64,000 bases of DNA from an uncultured Pseudomonadota bacterium (GTDB lineage Bacteria > Pseudomonadota > Alphaproteobacteria > RF32 > CAG-239), in assembly GCA_902799835.1 (NCBI GenBank), contig CADCCF010000002.1:71338-135337 (forward strand). The letters run 5' to 3'. Within the stretch, counting starts at the first letter, position 1, and each line of letters opens with the position of its first letter. Below are positions 25,302 to 33,829 of this stretch, one piece after another. A program made the position numbers and the translations under genes. The notes beneath the pieces are model-generated. The model saw only the letters and a list, made by a program, of their open reading frames with translations. It was not told where the DNA came from and made no database searches.

Positions 25302-26102
25302 CTAATAAGGTGGTTTATCCATTCCTTTGGGTGATAGGGTAAAAATTTCTGCCCCATTCGATGTTACCGCCAGTGAATGTTCAAACTGTGCCGACAACGA
25401 ACGATCTTTGGTAACCGCAGTCCACTCATTTGCTAAAATTGTGGCGTCTTTTTTACCAAAGTTAATCATCGGTTCAATGGTGAAAAACATCCCTTCTTCT
25501 ATGCGAGGGCCGGTGCCTTTTTTACCGCAATGCATAACATTGGGTTCATCATGAAAAACTTTGCCAAGTCCGTGTCCGCAAAACATATCAACCACCGAAT
25601 AGCCATAGTGATGGGCGATTTCTTCAATCACTGCACCGATATCCCCAAAATAAGCCCCCGGTTTAACCGCCTCAATACCGCGCATCAGACATTCATAAGT
25701 GACATCACATAAACGCTTTGCTTTCACTGAGGGTTTTCCGGCATAATACATTCTTGATGTATCACCATGCCAACCATCGGCAATTACCGTAACATCAATA
25801 TTCAAAATTTCTCCATCCAGTAATTTGCGTTCAGGTGAGGGGATACCATGGCAAATTTCATGATTGATAGATATGCAGGTGTATTTCGGATAACCATGAT
25901 AGCCGATGCAAGCTGATATAACGCCTTTTTCTTTAATAAATTGGGCGCAGAGGTCATCAAGATATTCCGTGGTTACTCCCGGTTTAACATAAGGGGTAAT
26001 AAAATCTAGGCACTCAGCGGCAATTTTGCCGGCTTTGCGCATGCCTTCAAAATCTTTTTTATCAGTATGAATAACAATTCCATCTTTATTTCTGTTTGAC
26101 AA
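25302..26102 (-). CDS. map: Methionine aminopeptidase type I
   Basis: Map removes the N-terminal methionine from new proteins. The 266-residue protein has the type I metal ligands within LNIDVTVIADGWHGDTSRMYY, GHGLGKVFHDEPNV and FTIEPMI. The start appears to be TTG at 26102, with AAAGG about 10 bases upstream; no in-frame ATG lies nearby. It follows sfsA closely on the same strand. Confidence 0.95.
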   Translation of the reverse strand: MSNRNKDGIVIHTDKKDFEGMRKAGKIAAECLDFITPYVKPGVTTEYLDDLCAQFIKEKGVISACIGYHGYPKYTCISINHEICHGIPSPERKLLDGEILNIDVTVIADGWHGDTSRMYYAGKPSVKAKRLCDVTYECLMRGIEAVKPGAYFGDIGAVIEEIAHHYGYSVVDMFCGHGLGKVFHDEPNVMHCGKKGTGPRIEEGMFFTIEPMINFGKKDATILANEWTAVTKDRSLSAQFEHSLAVTSNGAEIFTLSPKGMDKPPY

Positions 26103-26118
26103 TTTAGTTCAGCCTTTC

Positions 26119-26811
26119 TCAGTAAATTATTCTCATTTTTTGATGTAATGAGATATTATTTTCTTCAATTTTACAATTATAGCATATAAAATTAATTCCG
26201 AATTGTGCAGCATCATACATGGCGGCAGCTGCCAGAGGATCAATATCCCACGAGAATTTTGCTTTATCACAATCTTCACGCGGAGCAATCATCATAATAA
26301 AAACTTTAGCTCCTTTATTAATTTTGTGGCGCATTTCTTCCAACATTTTCATCTCAAAAAAGTTCATTTTTTGAGGAAATGCTGCGCACCCGTCTTTTTT
26401 GTTATAAATTGAGGTTACAAATACGAAAGCTTTTTCGCCATTTTCACCGGTTAATTCAAAATCAATTCCTTTAGCTTCGGAATGTTTTAGTGCACGGCAT
26501 GATTTGTATGGGCGCAACTCTTCAATTTTTTTAGCAACAAAAGCCTCTTTAAACAAGGCACGATTATATTTAGGATCGGCAAATATCCAACCGCCGGAAG
26601 TTTTTAAAAACAACAATTTGTTTTTGAGAATTCTTGTGTCATCGGCTTCACGCAACAACAAAACCGGCATACCTTGTTTGCACATGTCTGCAACTTCAAC
26701 AGCTCCGCAAAAAGCCGGTTCAATTTTTCCATCATTCAGCTCAACATCGACTATCAAATTACCGATAAGTTTTTTAGCTGTGCCGGCAACTAATTCCCCA
26801 TCATAATCCAT
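26119..26811 (-). CDS. SfsA-like protein (divergent)
   Basis: The 230-residue protein matches the SfsA fold pattern: a short N-terminal OB-like part, the KGIDFELTGENGEKAFVFVTS core, FPQKMNFFEMKMLEEM and FSWDIDPLAAAAMYDAAQFG. SfsA (sugar fermentation stimulation protein) is thought to bind nucleic acid and resembles nucleases. Here the usual SRIDF is KGIDF and EVKS is FVTS, so the nuclease-like site is changed. AAAGG precedes the ATG. It sits between map and the flavodoxin gene, all on the minus strand. Confidence 0.7.
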   Translation of the reverse strand: MDYDGELVAGTAKKLIGNLIVDVELNDGKIEPAFCGAVEVADMCKQGMPVLLLREADDTRILKNKLLFLKTSGGWIFADPKYNRALFKEAFVAKKIEELRPYKSCRALKHSEAKGIDFELTGENGEKAFVFVTSIYNKKDGCAAFPQKMNFFEMKMLEEMRHKINKGAKVFIMMIAPREDCDKAKFSWDIDPLAAAAMYDAAQFGINFICYNCKIEENNISLHQKMRIIY

Positions 26812-26829
26812 TTTTATCTGCCTTTAACT

Positions 26830-27450
26830 TTATTTTGCCAACTGATTCAGCCAATTATTGATTTTGTTAGAGATTTGCGATTGATATTTTTCATCCATGT
26901 TGTTAAAACTTTCATGTGGTAATATCTGAGCATTTTTAGCAACCTTGGCAAAATCTTCAAAGAAACTGCCAAAATTACTTCCTTGGGTGGAAAAAGGAAC
27001 AACTTTTACATTGTTAAAATCCGTCATATTAAGATAACTGTACAACGCCGGAGCCATGGTGTACCACCAAACCGGCGCCCCGATAAAAATCGTATCATAT
27101 TTTTTGACATCAGGCATATTGTCATTTTGCAGTTGAGGATAGTTCTGCGAGGAAAGTTCTTTTTTACTCTTCATATAAACCGATGGTGACGAATAAGTTT
27201 CTATTGTCTTAATTTCATATAAATCGGCATTAGTTTTAGCCGCAATTTGTTCGGCAATATCTTTGGTATGTCCGCTCAAAGAATAATAAATAACCAAAGT
27301 TTTTCCCAAATTGGCATCTAATTTAACTTCATTTTCAAAATTTTTCATCTCTTGCTTATTTTTGGCATTCACTTTGTACAGATGATAGCCACTGGCTGCA
27401 GTTGCAATAATTACAACCAAAACAATCAAATAAAGTGTAATTTTTAACAT
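26830..27450 (-). CDS. Membrane-anchored flavodoxin-like protein
   Basis: A single N-terminal hydrophobic segment (MLKITLYLIVLVVIIATAA) precedes a flavodoxin domain of about 150 residues. The FMN phosphate loop reads VIYYSLSGHTKDIAEQI, and GAPVWWYTMAPALYSYLNM and FSTQGSNFGSFFEDF fit the flavin loops. It likely faces the periplasm as an electron carrier. The start at 27450 is chosen for GAGGAG before it. A TTGACT (27501-27506) with TATATG 17 bases on gives a plausible promoter. Confidence 0.8.
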   Translation of the reverse strand: MLKITLYLIVLVVIIATAASGYHLYKVNAKNKQEMKNFENEVKLDANLGKTLVIYYSLSGHTKDIAEQIAAKTNADLYEIKTIETYSSPSVYMKSKKELSSQNYPQLQNDNMPDVKKYDTIFIGAPVWWYTMAPALYSYLNMTDFNNVKVVPFSTQGSNFGSFFEDFAKVAKNAQILPHESFNNMDEKYQSQISNKINNWLNQLAK

Positions 27451-27523
27451 AATTTTTCTCCTCAACAATTTAATTTACATATAAAATTATCTTTGATTGA
27501 AGTCAATAGATGTTATTTGAGGC

Positions 27524-27802
27524 TTAACTTACAGCCACTTTTGTATCATCGATTTGCGATAATGCTTCTTCAATGCCGCGAGCTAACTGATCAGCACAAG
27601 AAGTTCCCTTGCCGCCGCAGTCATTGCCTTTGAGAATGGACACAGCCCTCTTGGCGTCGGCACCCTCCAACAACTTGGCAACTGCCATAGTGTTACCGGG
27701 GCAACCGCCATAAAATTTAATGTTGTAAAGTTTTCCGTCTTCCAAAGAAAAAGAAATTTGTTTGGCACAAACATAATTGGTTTGAATAGTATAACTTTGC
27801 AT
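27524..27802 (-). CDS. TSCPD domain protein (TIGR03905 type)
   Basis: This 92-residue protein matches the small TSCPD family, related to a C-terminal domain of some ribonucleotide reductases and common in anaerobic gut bacteria. Features are YGGCPGNTMAVAKLLEG and the Cys motif GGKGTSCADQLARGIEEA. The cysteines suggest metal binding. The start at 27802 is chosen for AGGA before it; the frame runs on upstream without a site. Its function is not established. Confidence 0.8.
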   Translation of the reverse strand: MQSYTIQTNYVCAKQISFSLEDGKLYNIKFYGGCPGNTMAVAKLLEGADAKRAVSILKGNDCGGKGTSCADQLARGIEEALSQIDDTKVAVS

Positions 27803-27945
27803 TTTTAGTCCTTTCTTTATTCGCTTGCCATAATACAAACAACTGTATAAAATGCAACTCATTATTTCAAAATTGCTTGATTTTGTCACTTGCCAATGAT
27901 ACCTTTTTTTTCAAACCATAATTATATAAAAAAGAGAAAATAATT

Positions 27946-28614
27946 ATGACAAAAGTAATGCTTATCAACGGCAGTCCGCGTAAAAACTTCAATACTGCCA
28001 AATTGTTAAAAGAAGCGGCAAGAGGGGCACAAGATGCTGGTGCCGAGGTTGAAATTGTCAATCTTTATGATGTGGATTACAAAGGGTGTATGAGTTGTTT
28101 GGTATGCAAACGCAAAGGGGTAGAGCAACAAGGTTTGTGCTTTTACAAAGATGACTTGACACCGATTTTGGAAAAATGTTTATCTGCTGATGCCGTGATT
28201 ATTGGTTCTCCGATATATCACAGTTATCCCAGCGGAATGTGTCGTGCTTTTATGGAGCGCTTTATGTTTCCGGCTCATACCTATATGGTGGACAAAGAAA
28301 ATGGCGGAGTAAAACGAGTTTTGAATCATATTTTGCCCACAGCCATGATTATGACGATGAATGCACCGGAAAGTTACTTTAACTCCGGCAACTATCACAT
28401 TATCCTAAATGACAACATTGAAAGTTTGCGCCACGTATTTGGCTACTCGGAAGCACTTTATGCTTTTGATACATTTCAATATAACGACTATTCCAAATAT
28501 GATTGTGATTTGTTTGATGCTGAGCATAAAGCTAAAGTGCGCGACGAACAATTTCCTAAGGATTTGAAAAAAGCTTATGATTTGGGCAAGCGACTGGCTA
28601 CATTTAAACAATAA
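27946..28614 (+). CDS. NADPH-dependent FMN reductase-like flavoprotein
   Basis: A 222-residue flavodoxin-fold oxidoreductase. The phosphate loop is INGSPRKNFNTAKLL at the N-terminus, followed by the family CMSCLVCKRKG motif and IIGSPIYHSYPSGMCRAFMERF. It reduces FMN or other acceptors with NAD(P)H; the substrate is unknown. It is divergent from the TSCPD gene and heads a short run with two tiny downstream genes. Confidence 0.88.
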   Translation: MTKVMLINGSPRKNFNTAKLLKEAARGAQDAGAEVEIVNLYDVDYKGCMSCLVCKRKGVEQQGLCFYKDDLTPILEKCLSADAVIIGSPIYHSYPSGMCRAFMERFMFPAHTYMVDKENGGVKRVLNHILPTAMIMTMNAPESYFNSGNYHIILNDNIESLRHVFGYSEALYAFDTFQYNDYSKYDCDLFDAEHKAKVRDEQFPKDLKKAYDLGKRLATFKQ

Positions 28615-28632
28615 TTTTGAAGGGATAATATC

Positions 28633-28734
28633 ATGAATATTGCAACTGTTAAAAAAGCCATCGGAGAAATGGTTAAAAAGAATTATTTAACCAAAAATGG
28701 CTCAACCCGTGGGGCTTGGTATGAAAAGAAATAA
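28633..28734 (+). CDS. Very short ORF, 33 aa
   Basis: ATG preceded by AAGGGAT. The product is basic (MNIATVKKAIGEMVKK, then NGSTRGAWYEKK) and looks like the recognition part of a winged-helix domain, so it could be a free-standing peptide or the tail of a lost regulator. It lies 18 bases after the FMN reductase gene, and its stop overlaps the ribosome-binding site of the next gene. Confidence 0.45.
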   Translation: MNIATVKKAIGEMVKKNYLTKNGSTRGAWYEKK

Positions 28735-28744
28735 GGAGAAAACG

Positions 28745-28978
28745 ATGAAACACTTAATAATAGGTTTGGCTATAGGATTAACTCTAGGACTTGTGTGTTC
28801 AGCTTATGCAATAACCAAAAGAACTATAAATGCCGAGCCATTCACGATGGTAATGTCGGAAAGAAATTTTATCAATACCACCAAAGTTACGACTGAAGAC
28901 GGAACTTATCGTATTTTTACCATAGAAGGAACCGATAAGCAAGGTGGTGTCGGTATTACGGCGGTAAAAATTGAATAA
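28745..28978 (+). CDS. Small exported protein, 77 aa
   Basis: The ATG at 28745 has AAGGAG 6 bases upstream. The first 22 residues form a signal peptide (MKHLIIGLAIGLTLGLVCSAYA). The mature ~55 residues are polar and beta-like (GTYRIFTIEGTDKQGGVGITAV). No family recognised. It is likely co-transcribed with the FMN reductase gene. Confidence 0.65.
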   Translation: MKHLIIGLAIGLTLGLVCSAYAITKRTINAEPFTMVMSERNFINTTKVTTEDGTYRIFTIEGTDKQGGVGITAVKIE

Positions 28979-29060
28979 TTTTTCCCGATTCAACTCATTG
29001 AATTTAAAAGAAAATCATGCAAAATCATGGACTTATGCGCATTTTTTATCAAAAAAGTGC

Positions 29061-29109
29061 TTGACATGTAGATTCCGGCATGTTTAAATCATTCCAGATT
29101 TGAAATGAT
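29061..29109 (+). promoter_or_regulatory. Promoter and candidate repressor operator of the exporter operon
   Basis: TTGACA (29061-29066) and TTAAAT (29084-29089) are 17 bases apart. A 22-base imperfect palindrome at 29088-29109, with outer arms ATCATT and AATGAT and 18 of 22 positions symmetric, covers the expected transcription start. That position and size suit a TetR-like repressor; no such gene is in the window. Confidence 0.55.
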
Positions 29110-29227
29110 AACCAAATCAAAAGTGAATTTACTCCGTCAAGCTTTGTTAGATATTCGCCAGAACTGATTGGGGAGATTAAAACCAAATTATTCAAAATTG
29201 CCACATTTTAATTAAAGGAGTAACAAA

Positions 29228-30049
29228 ATGAAAAAGTTGGTTTGCTTGATTTTATTATTAACTGCCTGCAAGCCCGCCGATGATAATCTCATTAACGGCT
29301 ACATTGAAGGCGAATATGTTTATGTTACACCGGTGGTTAGCGGCATACTTGATGAAATCAATGTTGTTAAAGGGCAGCAGGTTAATGTTGAAGATAAGTT
29401 ATTTGCGGTAGATAAAGAAATTTGGCAGGCGAATTTACAAAAAGCCGAAAATGATGTAGAGGCGGCAAACCAACAGCAAATTGCAGCAGAAGCTGTTTTG
29501 ATCAATACCGAAAAAGAATATAATCGTGCAAAATCGCTGGTAAAAAACAAAACAGTGAGCGAAGCAAATTATGATGCTAAACTTGCAAATTTTGAAAGTG
29601 CCAAAGCTAAAGTGGCAGAATTAAAAGCATTAATGGCAAAAGCCGAGCAGAATTTATTGCAAGTTAAACGTCAATATGGACAAAACATTGCTGCTTCAAA
29701 AGTCAGCGGTGTGGTTAATGATGTGTATTTCAGGATTGGTGAGTTTGTAGCCGCCGGAAATCCCGTTATATCTGTTCTTCCGTTGGAAAATGTGAAAATC
29801 CGTTTTTTTGTGAATGAAAAGACATTACCGCAAATCAAATACAATAAGCTGGTTTGGGTGAATTGTGACGGATGTGCTGAAGAATTAAAGGCAAAAGTAT
29901 CCTACATTTCTCCCTCTGCGGAATACACACCGCCGGTTATATACAGCAATGAAAGTCGTGACAAACTGGTGTTTATGATTGAAGCAACATTTAATAACCC
30001 AGCCGATACATTACCGGTTGGTTTGCCGATTAGCGTAAGGATTAAGTAA
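29228..30049 (+). CDS. HlyD-family periplasmic adaptor, lipoprotein
   Basis: This membrane-fusion protein links an inner-membrane ABC exporter to an outer-membrane channel. The 273 residues begin with a lipoprotein signal ending LLLTAC. A biotinyl-lipoyl-like half (GYIEGEYVYVTPVVSGILDEINVVKGQQVN), a long helical hairpin (residues about 80-150) and the second half (GVVNDVYFRIGEFVAAGNPVIS) are in the right order. AAAGGAG precedes the ATG. The stop is 1 base from the ATPase gene. Resembles YbhG. Confidence 0.88.
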   Translation: MKKLVCLILLLTACKPADDNLINGYIEGEYVYVTPVVSGILDEINVVKGQQVNVEDKLFAVDKEIWQANLQKAENDVEAANQQQIAAEAVLINTEKEYNRAKSLVKNKTVSEANYDAKLANFESAKAKVAELKALMAKAEQNLLQVKRQYGQNIAASKVSGVVNDVYFRIGEFVAAGNPVISVLPLENVKIRFFVNEKTLPQIKYNKLVWVNCDGCAEELKAKVSYISPSAEYTPPVIYSNESRDKLVFMIEATFNNPADTLPVGLPISVRIK

Positions 30050-30050
30050 T

Positions 30051-30968
30051 ATGGAAGAATTGGCGATAAATGTTCATGATTTGAGCAAAAAATTCGGCAA
30101 ACGGGTGGTTGTCAATCATATAGATATTTCTGTTCCGAAAGGCAAAATATACGGCTTTTTAGGCCCGAACGGTTCGGGTAAAACCACAACAATTCGTATG
30201 CTTTGCGGACTTTTAACCCCTGATAGCGGAAACGGCACTTGTTTGGGGTTTGATATTATGAAAGATGCCCAAAAAATTCGTGAAAAAGTCGGCTATATGA
30301 CGCAAAAATTCAGTTTTTGGGATGATATGACCGTGCGCGAAAATCTAGAATTTACCGCCAATATTTATGAAATGAATAATGTTAAACAAGCCGTTGATGA
30401 AGCTCTTGTTAAACTTGGACTTGATAAACGCGCCAATCAGTTGGTTGGCACGCTCTCCGGCGGTTGGAAACAAAGATTAGCATTAGCAGCATGTATCTTG
30501 CATAAACCGGAGATTTTGCTTCTTGATGAGCCGACTGCAGGTGTTGACCCGAAAGCACGACGGGAATTTTGGGATGAACTGGGCAGACTTTCTGATGAAG
30601 GTATGACTATTTTGGTCAGTACGCATTATATGGATGAAGCAGAAAGATGCCATGAATTAGTATATATTGCTTATGGTAATTTAATGGTTAAAGGCACGGT
30701 AGATAAAGTTATAGAAAAGACCGAACTTAAAACATTGGAATTGAAAGGCAATAACTTGCCGTTATTACAAAACACATTGGAACAAAACAAAGATATTACC
30801 ACAATGTCACTATTCGGCGGTGTTTTGCGTATTTGTGGAGAAGATGAACAAAAATTGATTGATATTATTGCCCCGTATCAAAAGCAATATAATTTAACAT
30901 GGCAACCGACAAATACTTATTTGGAAGATGCTTTTATTTATTATTTAAAAAAAGCCATGGAGAACTGA
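30051..30968 (+). CDS. ABC transporter ATP-binding protein (exporter)
   Basis: A 305-residue ABC ATPase. Walker A is GPNGSGKTTT, the signature is LSGGWKQRLALA and Walker B is ILLLDEPTAGVDP. The C-terminal ~90 residues form the domain seen in YbhF and NatA types. It works with the adaptor before it and the permease after it. Substrate unknown, likely a drug or other small amphipathic molecule. Confidence 0.93.
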   Translation: MEELAINVHDLSKKFGKRVVVNHIDISVPKGKIYGFLGPNGSGKTTTIRMLCGLLTPDSGNGTCLGFDIMKDAQKIREKVGYMTQKFSFWDDMTVRENLEFTANIYEMNNVKQAVDEALVKLGLDKRANQLVGTLSGGWKQRLALAACILHKPEILLLDEPTAGVDPKARREFWDELGRLSDEGMTILVSTHYMDEAERCHELVYIAYGNLMVKGTVDKVIEKTELKTLELKGNNLPLLQNTLEQNKDITTMSLFGGVLRICGEDEQKLIDIIAPYQKQYNLTWQPTNTYLEDAFIYYLKKAMEN

Positions 30969-30969
30969 T

Positions 30970-32100
30970 ATGGGATTCTCATTGCAACGTTTAGGAGCTA
31001 TCATTAAAAAAGAGTTTATTCAGCTTAAACGCGACCGTGCAACTTTGGGGATGATTGTCATGCTGCCGATTATACAGCTTTTGCTTTTCGGTTATGCTAT
31101 CAATACTGACCCGAAATATCTGCCGACAGCGGTTATTTCGCAAGATAACAGTTTTTTGAGCCGCAGTATTATAACCGGTTTGCAGAATGCCGAATATTTC
31201 AAAGTAACACAGAATATAAGCTCTGATAAAGAAGGCGATCACTTGCTAAAACAAGGTAAAGTATTGTTCGTCGTCAGTATTCCGGATAATTTTGCCAAGG
31301 ATGTTATCAGAGGGGAAAAAACAAATATTTTATTGCAAGCTGATGCCACCGACCCAACAGCGATTTCTGGGGCTATCGGTGCATTAAACGGCATTGTGAA
31401 CAAAGTGATTGCGGAAAATATTAAAGGTGATTTAAGTTACCTTAAAAACTCTCAACCGGCATTTTCTATTATCACCCATAAAATGTACAATCCGGAAGGT
31501 CTTACCCGCTACAATATCGTTCCGGCGCTAATCGGTTTGGTACTGATATTTACCGGCGTGATGATGACAGCCTTAGCGATTACTCGTGAAAGAGAACGCG
31601 GTACAATGGAAAATCTGCTTTCTATGCCAGTTAAGCCCTTGGAAGTAATGATTGGTAAAATTATGCCGTTTATTTTCATTGGTCTGTTCCAAGCTGCTAT
31701 GGTTATACTCATTGCACACTATTTGTTTGACATTCCGATATTCGGTAGCATTAGCCTATTGGTTTCATGCTCGTTGATATTCATTATATGCAATTTGGCT
31801 ATTGGTTTTTTGATTTCAACGGTGGCAAAAAATCAGACACAAGCCTTGCAAATGTCCGTATTTGTTATTATGCCGTCAATCATCATGACCGGATTTATGT
31901 TTCCGTTTGAAGGAATGCCGATGTGGGCTCAAACCATTGGCAGGATTATTCCGCTGACATACTTTTTGCGGATAGCACGCGGAATTTTACTTAAAGGAGC
32001 AAGTTTTGTTGATATTTTGCCACATCTCTGGCCACTTATACTGATTGTGCTTATTTTAACGGCAATTACAATGAAAGTCTATAAGAACACTTTGGATTAA
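30970..32100 (+). CDS. ABC-2 type permease
   Basis: The 376-residue inner-membrane permease has an N-terminal membrane segment, a large periplasmic loop (residues about 50-170) and five C-terminal membrane segments. RERERGTMENLLSMPVKPLEVMIGKIMPF is the typical coupling region of YbhS/YbhR-like permeases. GGAG precedes the ATG and only one base separates it from the ATPase stop. Only one permease is present, so a homodimer is likely. Confidence 0.92.
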   Translation: MGFSLQRLGAIIKKEFIQLKRDRATLGMIVMLPIIQLLLFGYAINTDPKYLPTAVISQDNSFLSRSIITGLQNAEYFKVTQNISSDKEGDHLLKQGKVLFVVSIPDNFAKDVIRGEKTNILLQADATDPTAISGAIGALNGIVNKVIAENIKGDLSYLKNSQPAFSIITHKMYNPEGLTRYNIVPALIGLVLIFTGVMMTALAITRERERGTMENLLSMPVKPLEVMIGKIMPFIFIGLFQAAMVILIAHYLFDIPIFGSISLLVSCSLIFIICNLAIGFLISTVAKNQTQALQMSVFVIMPSIIMTGFMFPFEGMPMWAQTIGRIIPLTYFLRIARGILLKGASFVDILPHLWPLILIVLILTAITMKVYKNTLD

Positions 32101-32110
32101 TATATTTTTT

Positions 32111-32221
32111 AATTCCCATGGCGACAGTTCCACCCACATCGCCTACGTTACCCAAGGAAAAGCGTTTAGTCATAGATTTTTATGGAATGATGAAAAAAAT
32201 ATGTTCCAACAGAAGAAGTAA
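32111..32221 (+). pseudogene. Possible gene remnant
   Basis: A 36-codon frame without a start reads NSHGDSSTHIAYVTQGKAFS and ends FQQKK with a TAA. Its composition looks like real protein, but I do not recognise it. It lies between the exporter operon and the C39-like peptidase. Confidence 0.25.
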
Positions 32222-32330
32222 AATCAATTTTTCGCAAATTACGAAATTCAAAACTATAAAATTTTTCTAATGAATTTATGTTTTTCTTAACCAACCTTGC
32301 TTTATCTTTACTTTAACAAGCGAGGTAATG

Positions 32331-33074
32331 ATGAAAAAAGCAGTTTTTATAGTGTTTTTAGGCATAGTCGGATTGAGTGCAATTTTTGCACAAGCGTTTC
32401 CGGTTGATGATAGCAATGGTGATATTTACACTAAAAAAGATAATTTTGGTATAAAACAGGAAGATGCGGTAAACGTAAATCATATCAATTCGCCATACTT
32501 CACCATGCCGGATGTTTTTGAAATGAAGTCAAATGAAAACTTAACAATTTTAAGCCATTATCCGACTTTTCAGCAAACAACGGAATACTCATGCGGTTCG
32601 GCGGCGGCTTTAACCATTTTGCAGTATTATGGGAAAAAAGGGGTTACCGAAAAAGAACTGATAGAAAAAATGGGAGCGAGTTTTGAAACCGGAACGAGTG
32701 TTAAAGGCATTGCAAATTATTTTCGCAATCTTGATTGGAATGTTAAGACAAATCTTGATGAATGGCAAACGCTTGAGGATTACGAGCCATTTGCTGCTTT
32801 TGTGCAAGAGCAATTAAAATCAGGGCACCCCATTATGGTGGAAAATGTTTTTATGGGTGGGCATTGGCGCGTTATCATAGGTTATGACACAATGGGAACA
32901 AAAACAACCGCTGATGATGTGCTGATTTTTGCTGACACGTATGACACAGCTGACCATAATCAAGACGGATATTGTATTGAAAACGGGGAAAACTTTTTCT
33001 GGTCTTGGTTTGACCATCAGATACTTCCGAAAGATGAAAGAAAACAACCATTTGTGTTGGCATATCCAAAATAG
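32331..33074 (+). CDS. Secreted C39-like cysteine peptidase
   Basis: The 247-residue protein starts with a signal peptide (MKKAVFIVFLGIVGLSAIFA). The papain-like core has the catalytic Cys near residue 88 in TTEYSCGSAAALTILQYYG and the His near residue 178 in GGHWRVIIGYD, with an Asp shortly after. This is the C39/C39-like fold of bacteriocin-leader peptidases, here without a transporter. The second of two adjacent ATGs is chosen because GAGG lies 5 bases before it. It may process a secreted peptide. The exporter operon is close upstream but separated by ~230 bases. Confidence 0.75.
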   Translation: MKKAVFIVFLGIVGLSAIFAQAFPVDDSNGDIYTKKDNFGIKQEDAVNVNHINSPYFTMPDVFEMKSNENLTILSHYPTFQQTTEYSCGSAAALTILQYYGKKGVTEKELIEKMGASFETGTSVKGIANYFRNLDWNVKTNLDEWQTLEDYEPFAAFVQEQLKSGHPIMVENVFMGGHWRVIIGYDTMGTKTTADDVLIFADTYDTADHNQDGYCIENGENFFWSWFDHQILPKDERKQPFVLAYPK

Positions 33075-33112
33075 AAAATAACAGAATAAGGCAAACTTTA
33101 TAAAAAATCTTC

Positions 33113-33160
33113 AAAATGTTAAACAATCCTCTCAATCCACACAAAGTTTAACATTTTTTT
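33113..33160 (+). terminator. Terminator of the C39-like peptidase gene
   Basis: AAAATGTTAAAC pairs perfectly with GTTTAACATTTT, followed by T. The loop is 21 bases. Confidence 0.65.
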
Positions 33161-33214
33161 GTTTGCGGTATTTTAGCCGTTTTCAAAACTATAGTATTTT
33201 CAGGCTTTCCAGAG

Positions 33215-33248
33215 AAAATGTTAAAGAATATCCATTTTTTAACATTTT
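33215..33248. repeat. Second hairpin with AAAATGTTAAA arms
   Basis: AAAATGTTAAA and TTTAACATTTT pair around a 12-base loop. The arms repeat those of the hairpin 100 bases earlier while the loops are unrelated. Confidence 0.5.
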
Positions 33249-33354
33249 TAAATTTCGCAACAGAATCATGCTTTTTAAGGCACCGATTATTTCTTTAATC
33301 GGCAAAATTTTGGTGTGAAAATTTGAGGCACCAGTGCGGCACAGGGTAAAAAAG

Positions 33355-33382
33355 AAGGCTTTCACAAAATCGTGAAAGCCTT
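33355..33382. terminator. Hairpin next to the tRNA fragment
   Basis: AAGGCTTTCAC pairs perfectly with GTGAAAGCCTT around 6 bases. It lies just downstream of the tRNA 3' fragment when read on the minus strand, as a terminator would after a tRNA. Confidence 0.55.
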
Positions 33383-33391
33383 GATCAAAAT

Positions 33392-33410
33392 TGGTTGCGG
33401 GGGAAGGATT
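33392..33410. repeat. Direct repeat of the tRNA-fMet 3' end
   Basis: Nineteen bases identical to 33568-33586, the 3' end of the initiator tRNA including the encoded CCA. Such repeats often mark an integration site. The DNA between the copies is only ~160 bases and has no integrase. Confidence 0.75.
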
Positions 33411-33527
33411 GTCTCGCCCCTTCAGGGGCTTCGTGCTGCGTCGTCGCAAGGGCGGCGATACTTCCGTCTCGCCTGCTCCTCCTTGTGAACCTCCTTCTTC
33501 GGATGTTCAAGCCCTATCCCATAACTT

Positions 33528-33567
33528 AGTCATAAAAAAAAGCACCATAAGGTGCTTTTTTTATGAC

Positions 33568-33568
<1 letters not shown>
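33528..33568 (-). terminator. tRNA-fMet terminator with a long stem
   Basis: AGTCATAAAAAA plus AGCACC pairs with GGTGCT plus TTTTTTATGACT around ATAA. The stem is unusually long and begins at the tRNA 3' end. Confidence 0.75.
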
Positions 33569-33644
<76 letters not shown>

Positions 33645-33695
33645 ATGGAATGATTGTCTTTTACGCTTTTGCAAGTCTTTTGTCAAGCCTTTATT

Positions 33696-33764
33696 TTAAA
33701 AAAACAGACTTAAAATCAAAGCAAATACAAAAACGCTTAAAATTATCCAATGCCAATATCTCAT
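33696..33764 (-). CDS. Tiny membrane peptide, 22 aa
   Basis: ATG at 33764 is preceded by GAAAGGAAC with good spacing. The product, MRYWHWIILSVFVFALILSL plus FF, is a single hydrophobic helix with aromatic and basic residues at the N-terminus. It resembles other small membrane proteins in style, but no homology can be claimed. It lies between the tRNA and the CCA-transferase gene. Confidence 0.45.
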   Translation of the reverse strand: MRYWHWIILSVFVFALILSLFF

Positions 33765-33829
33765 ATTTTGTTCCTTTCGCTTAAAGCTGTAGCAAAATAT
33801 AAGATTTAATCTGTCTTTTTTCAATAACG

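Larger units (their letters stand above)
33075..33567. other. Gene-free stretch with hairpins and a tRNA fragment
   Basis: I see no gene here. It holds two hairpins built from AAAATGTTAAA arms, a third hairpin at 33355-33382, a 19-base copy of the tRNA-fMet 3' end (33392-33410), a GC-rich block of about 115 bases (33411-33525), and the tRNA terminator. Confidence 0.6.

Noticed and set aside
27476..27506. Third MerR-type promoter before the flavodoxin gene
   Set aside because: TTGACT is present, but the best -10 is at 17 bases and the spacer has no dyad. It looks like an ordinary sigma-70 promoter.
32119..32271. Alternative frame starting ATGGCGACAGTTCC as a small gene
   Set aside because: No ribosome-binding site, and it overlaps a better protein-like frame. 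Neither is convincing, so only a low-confidence remnant is listed.
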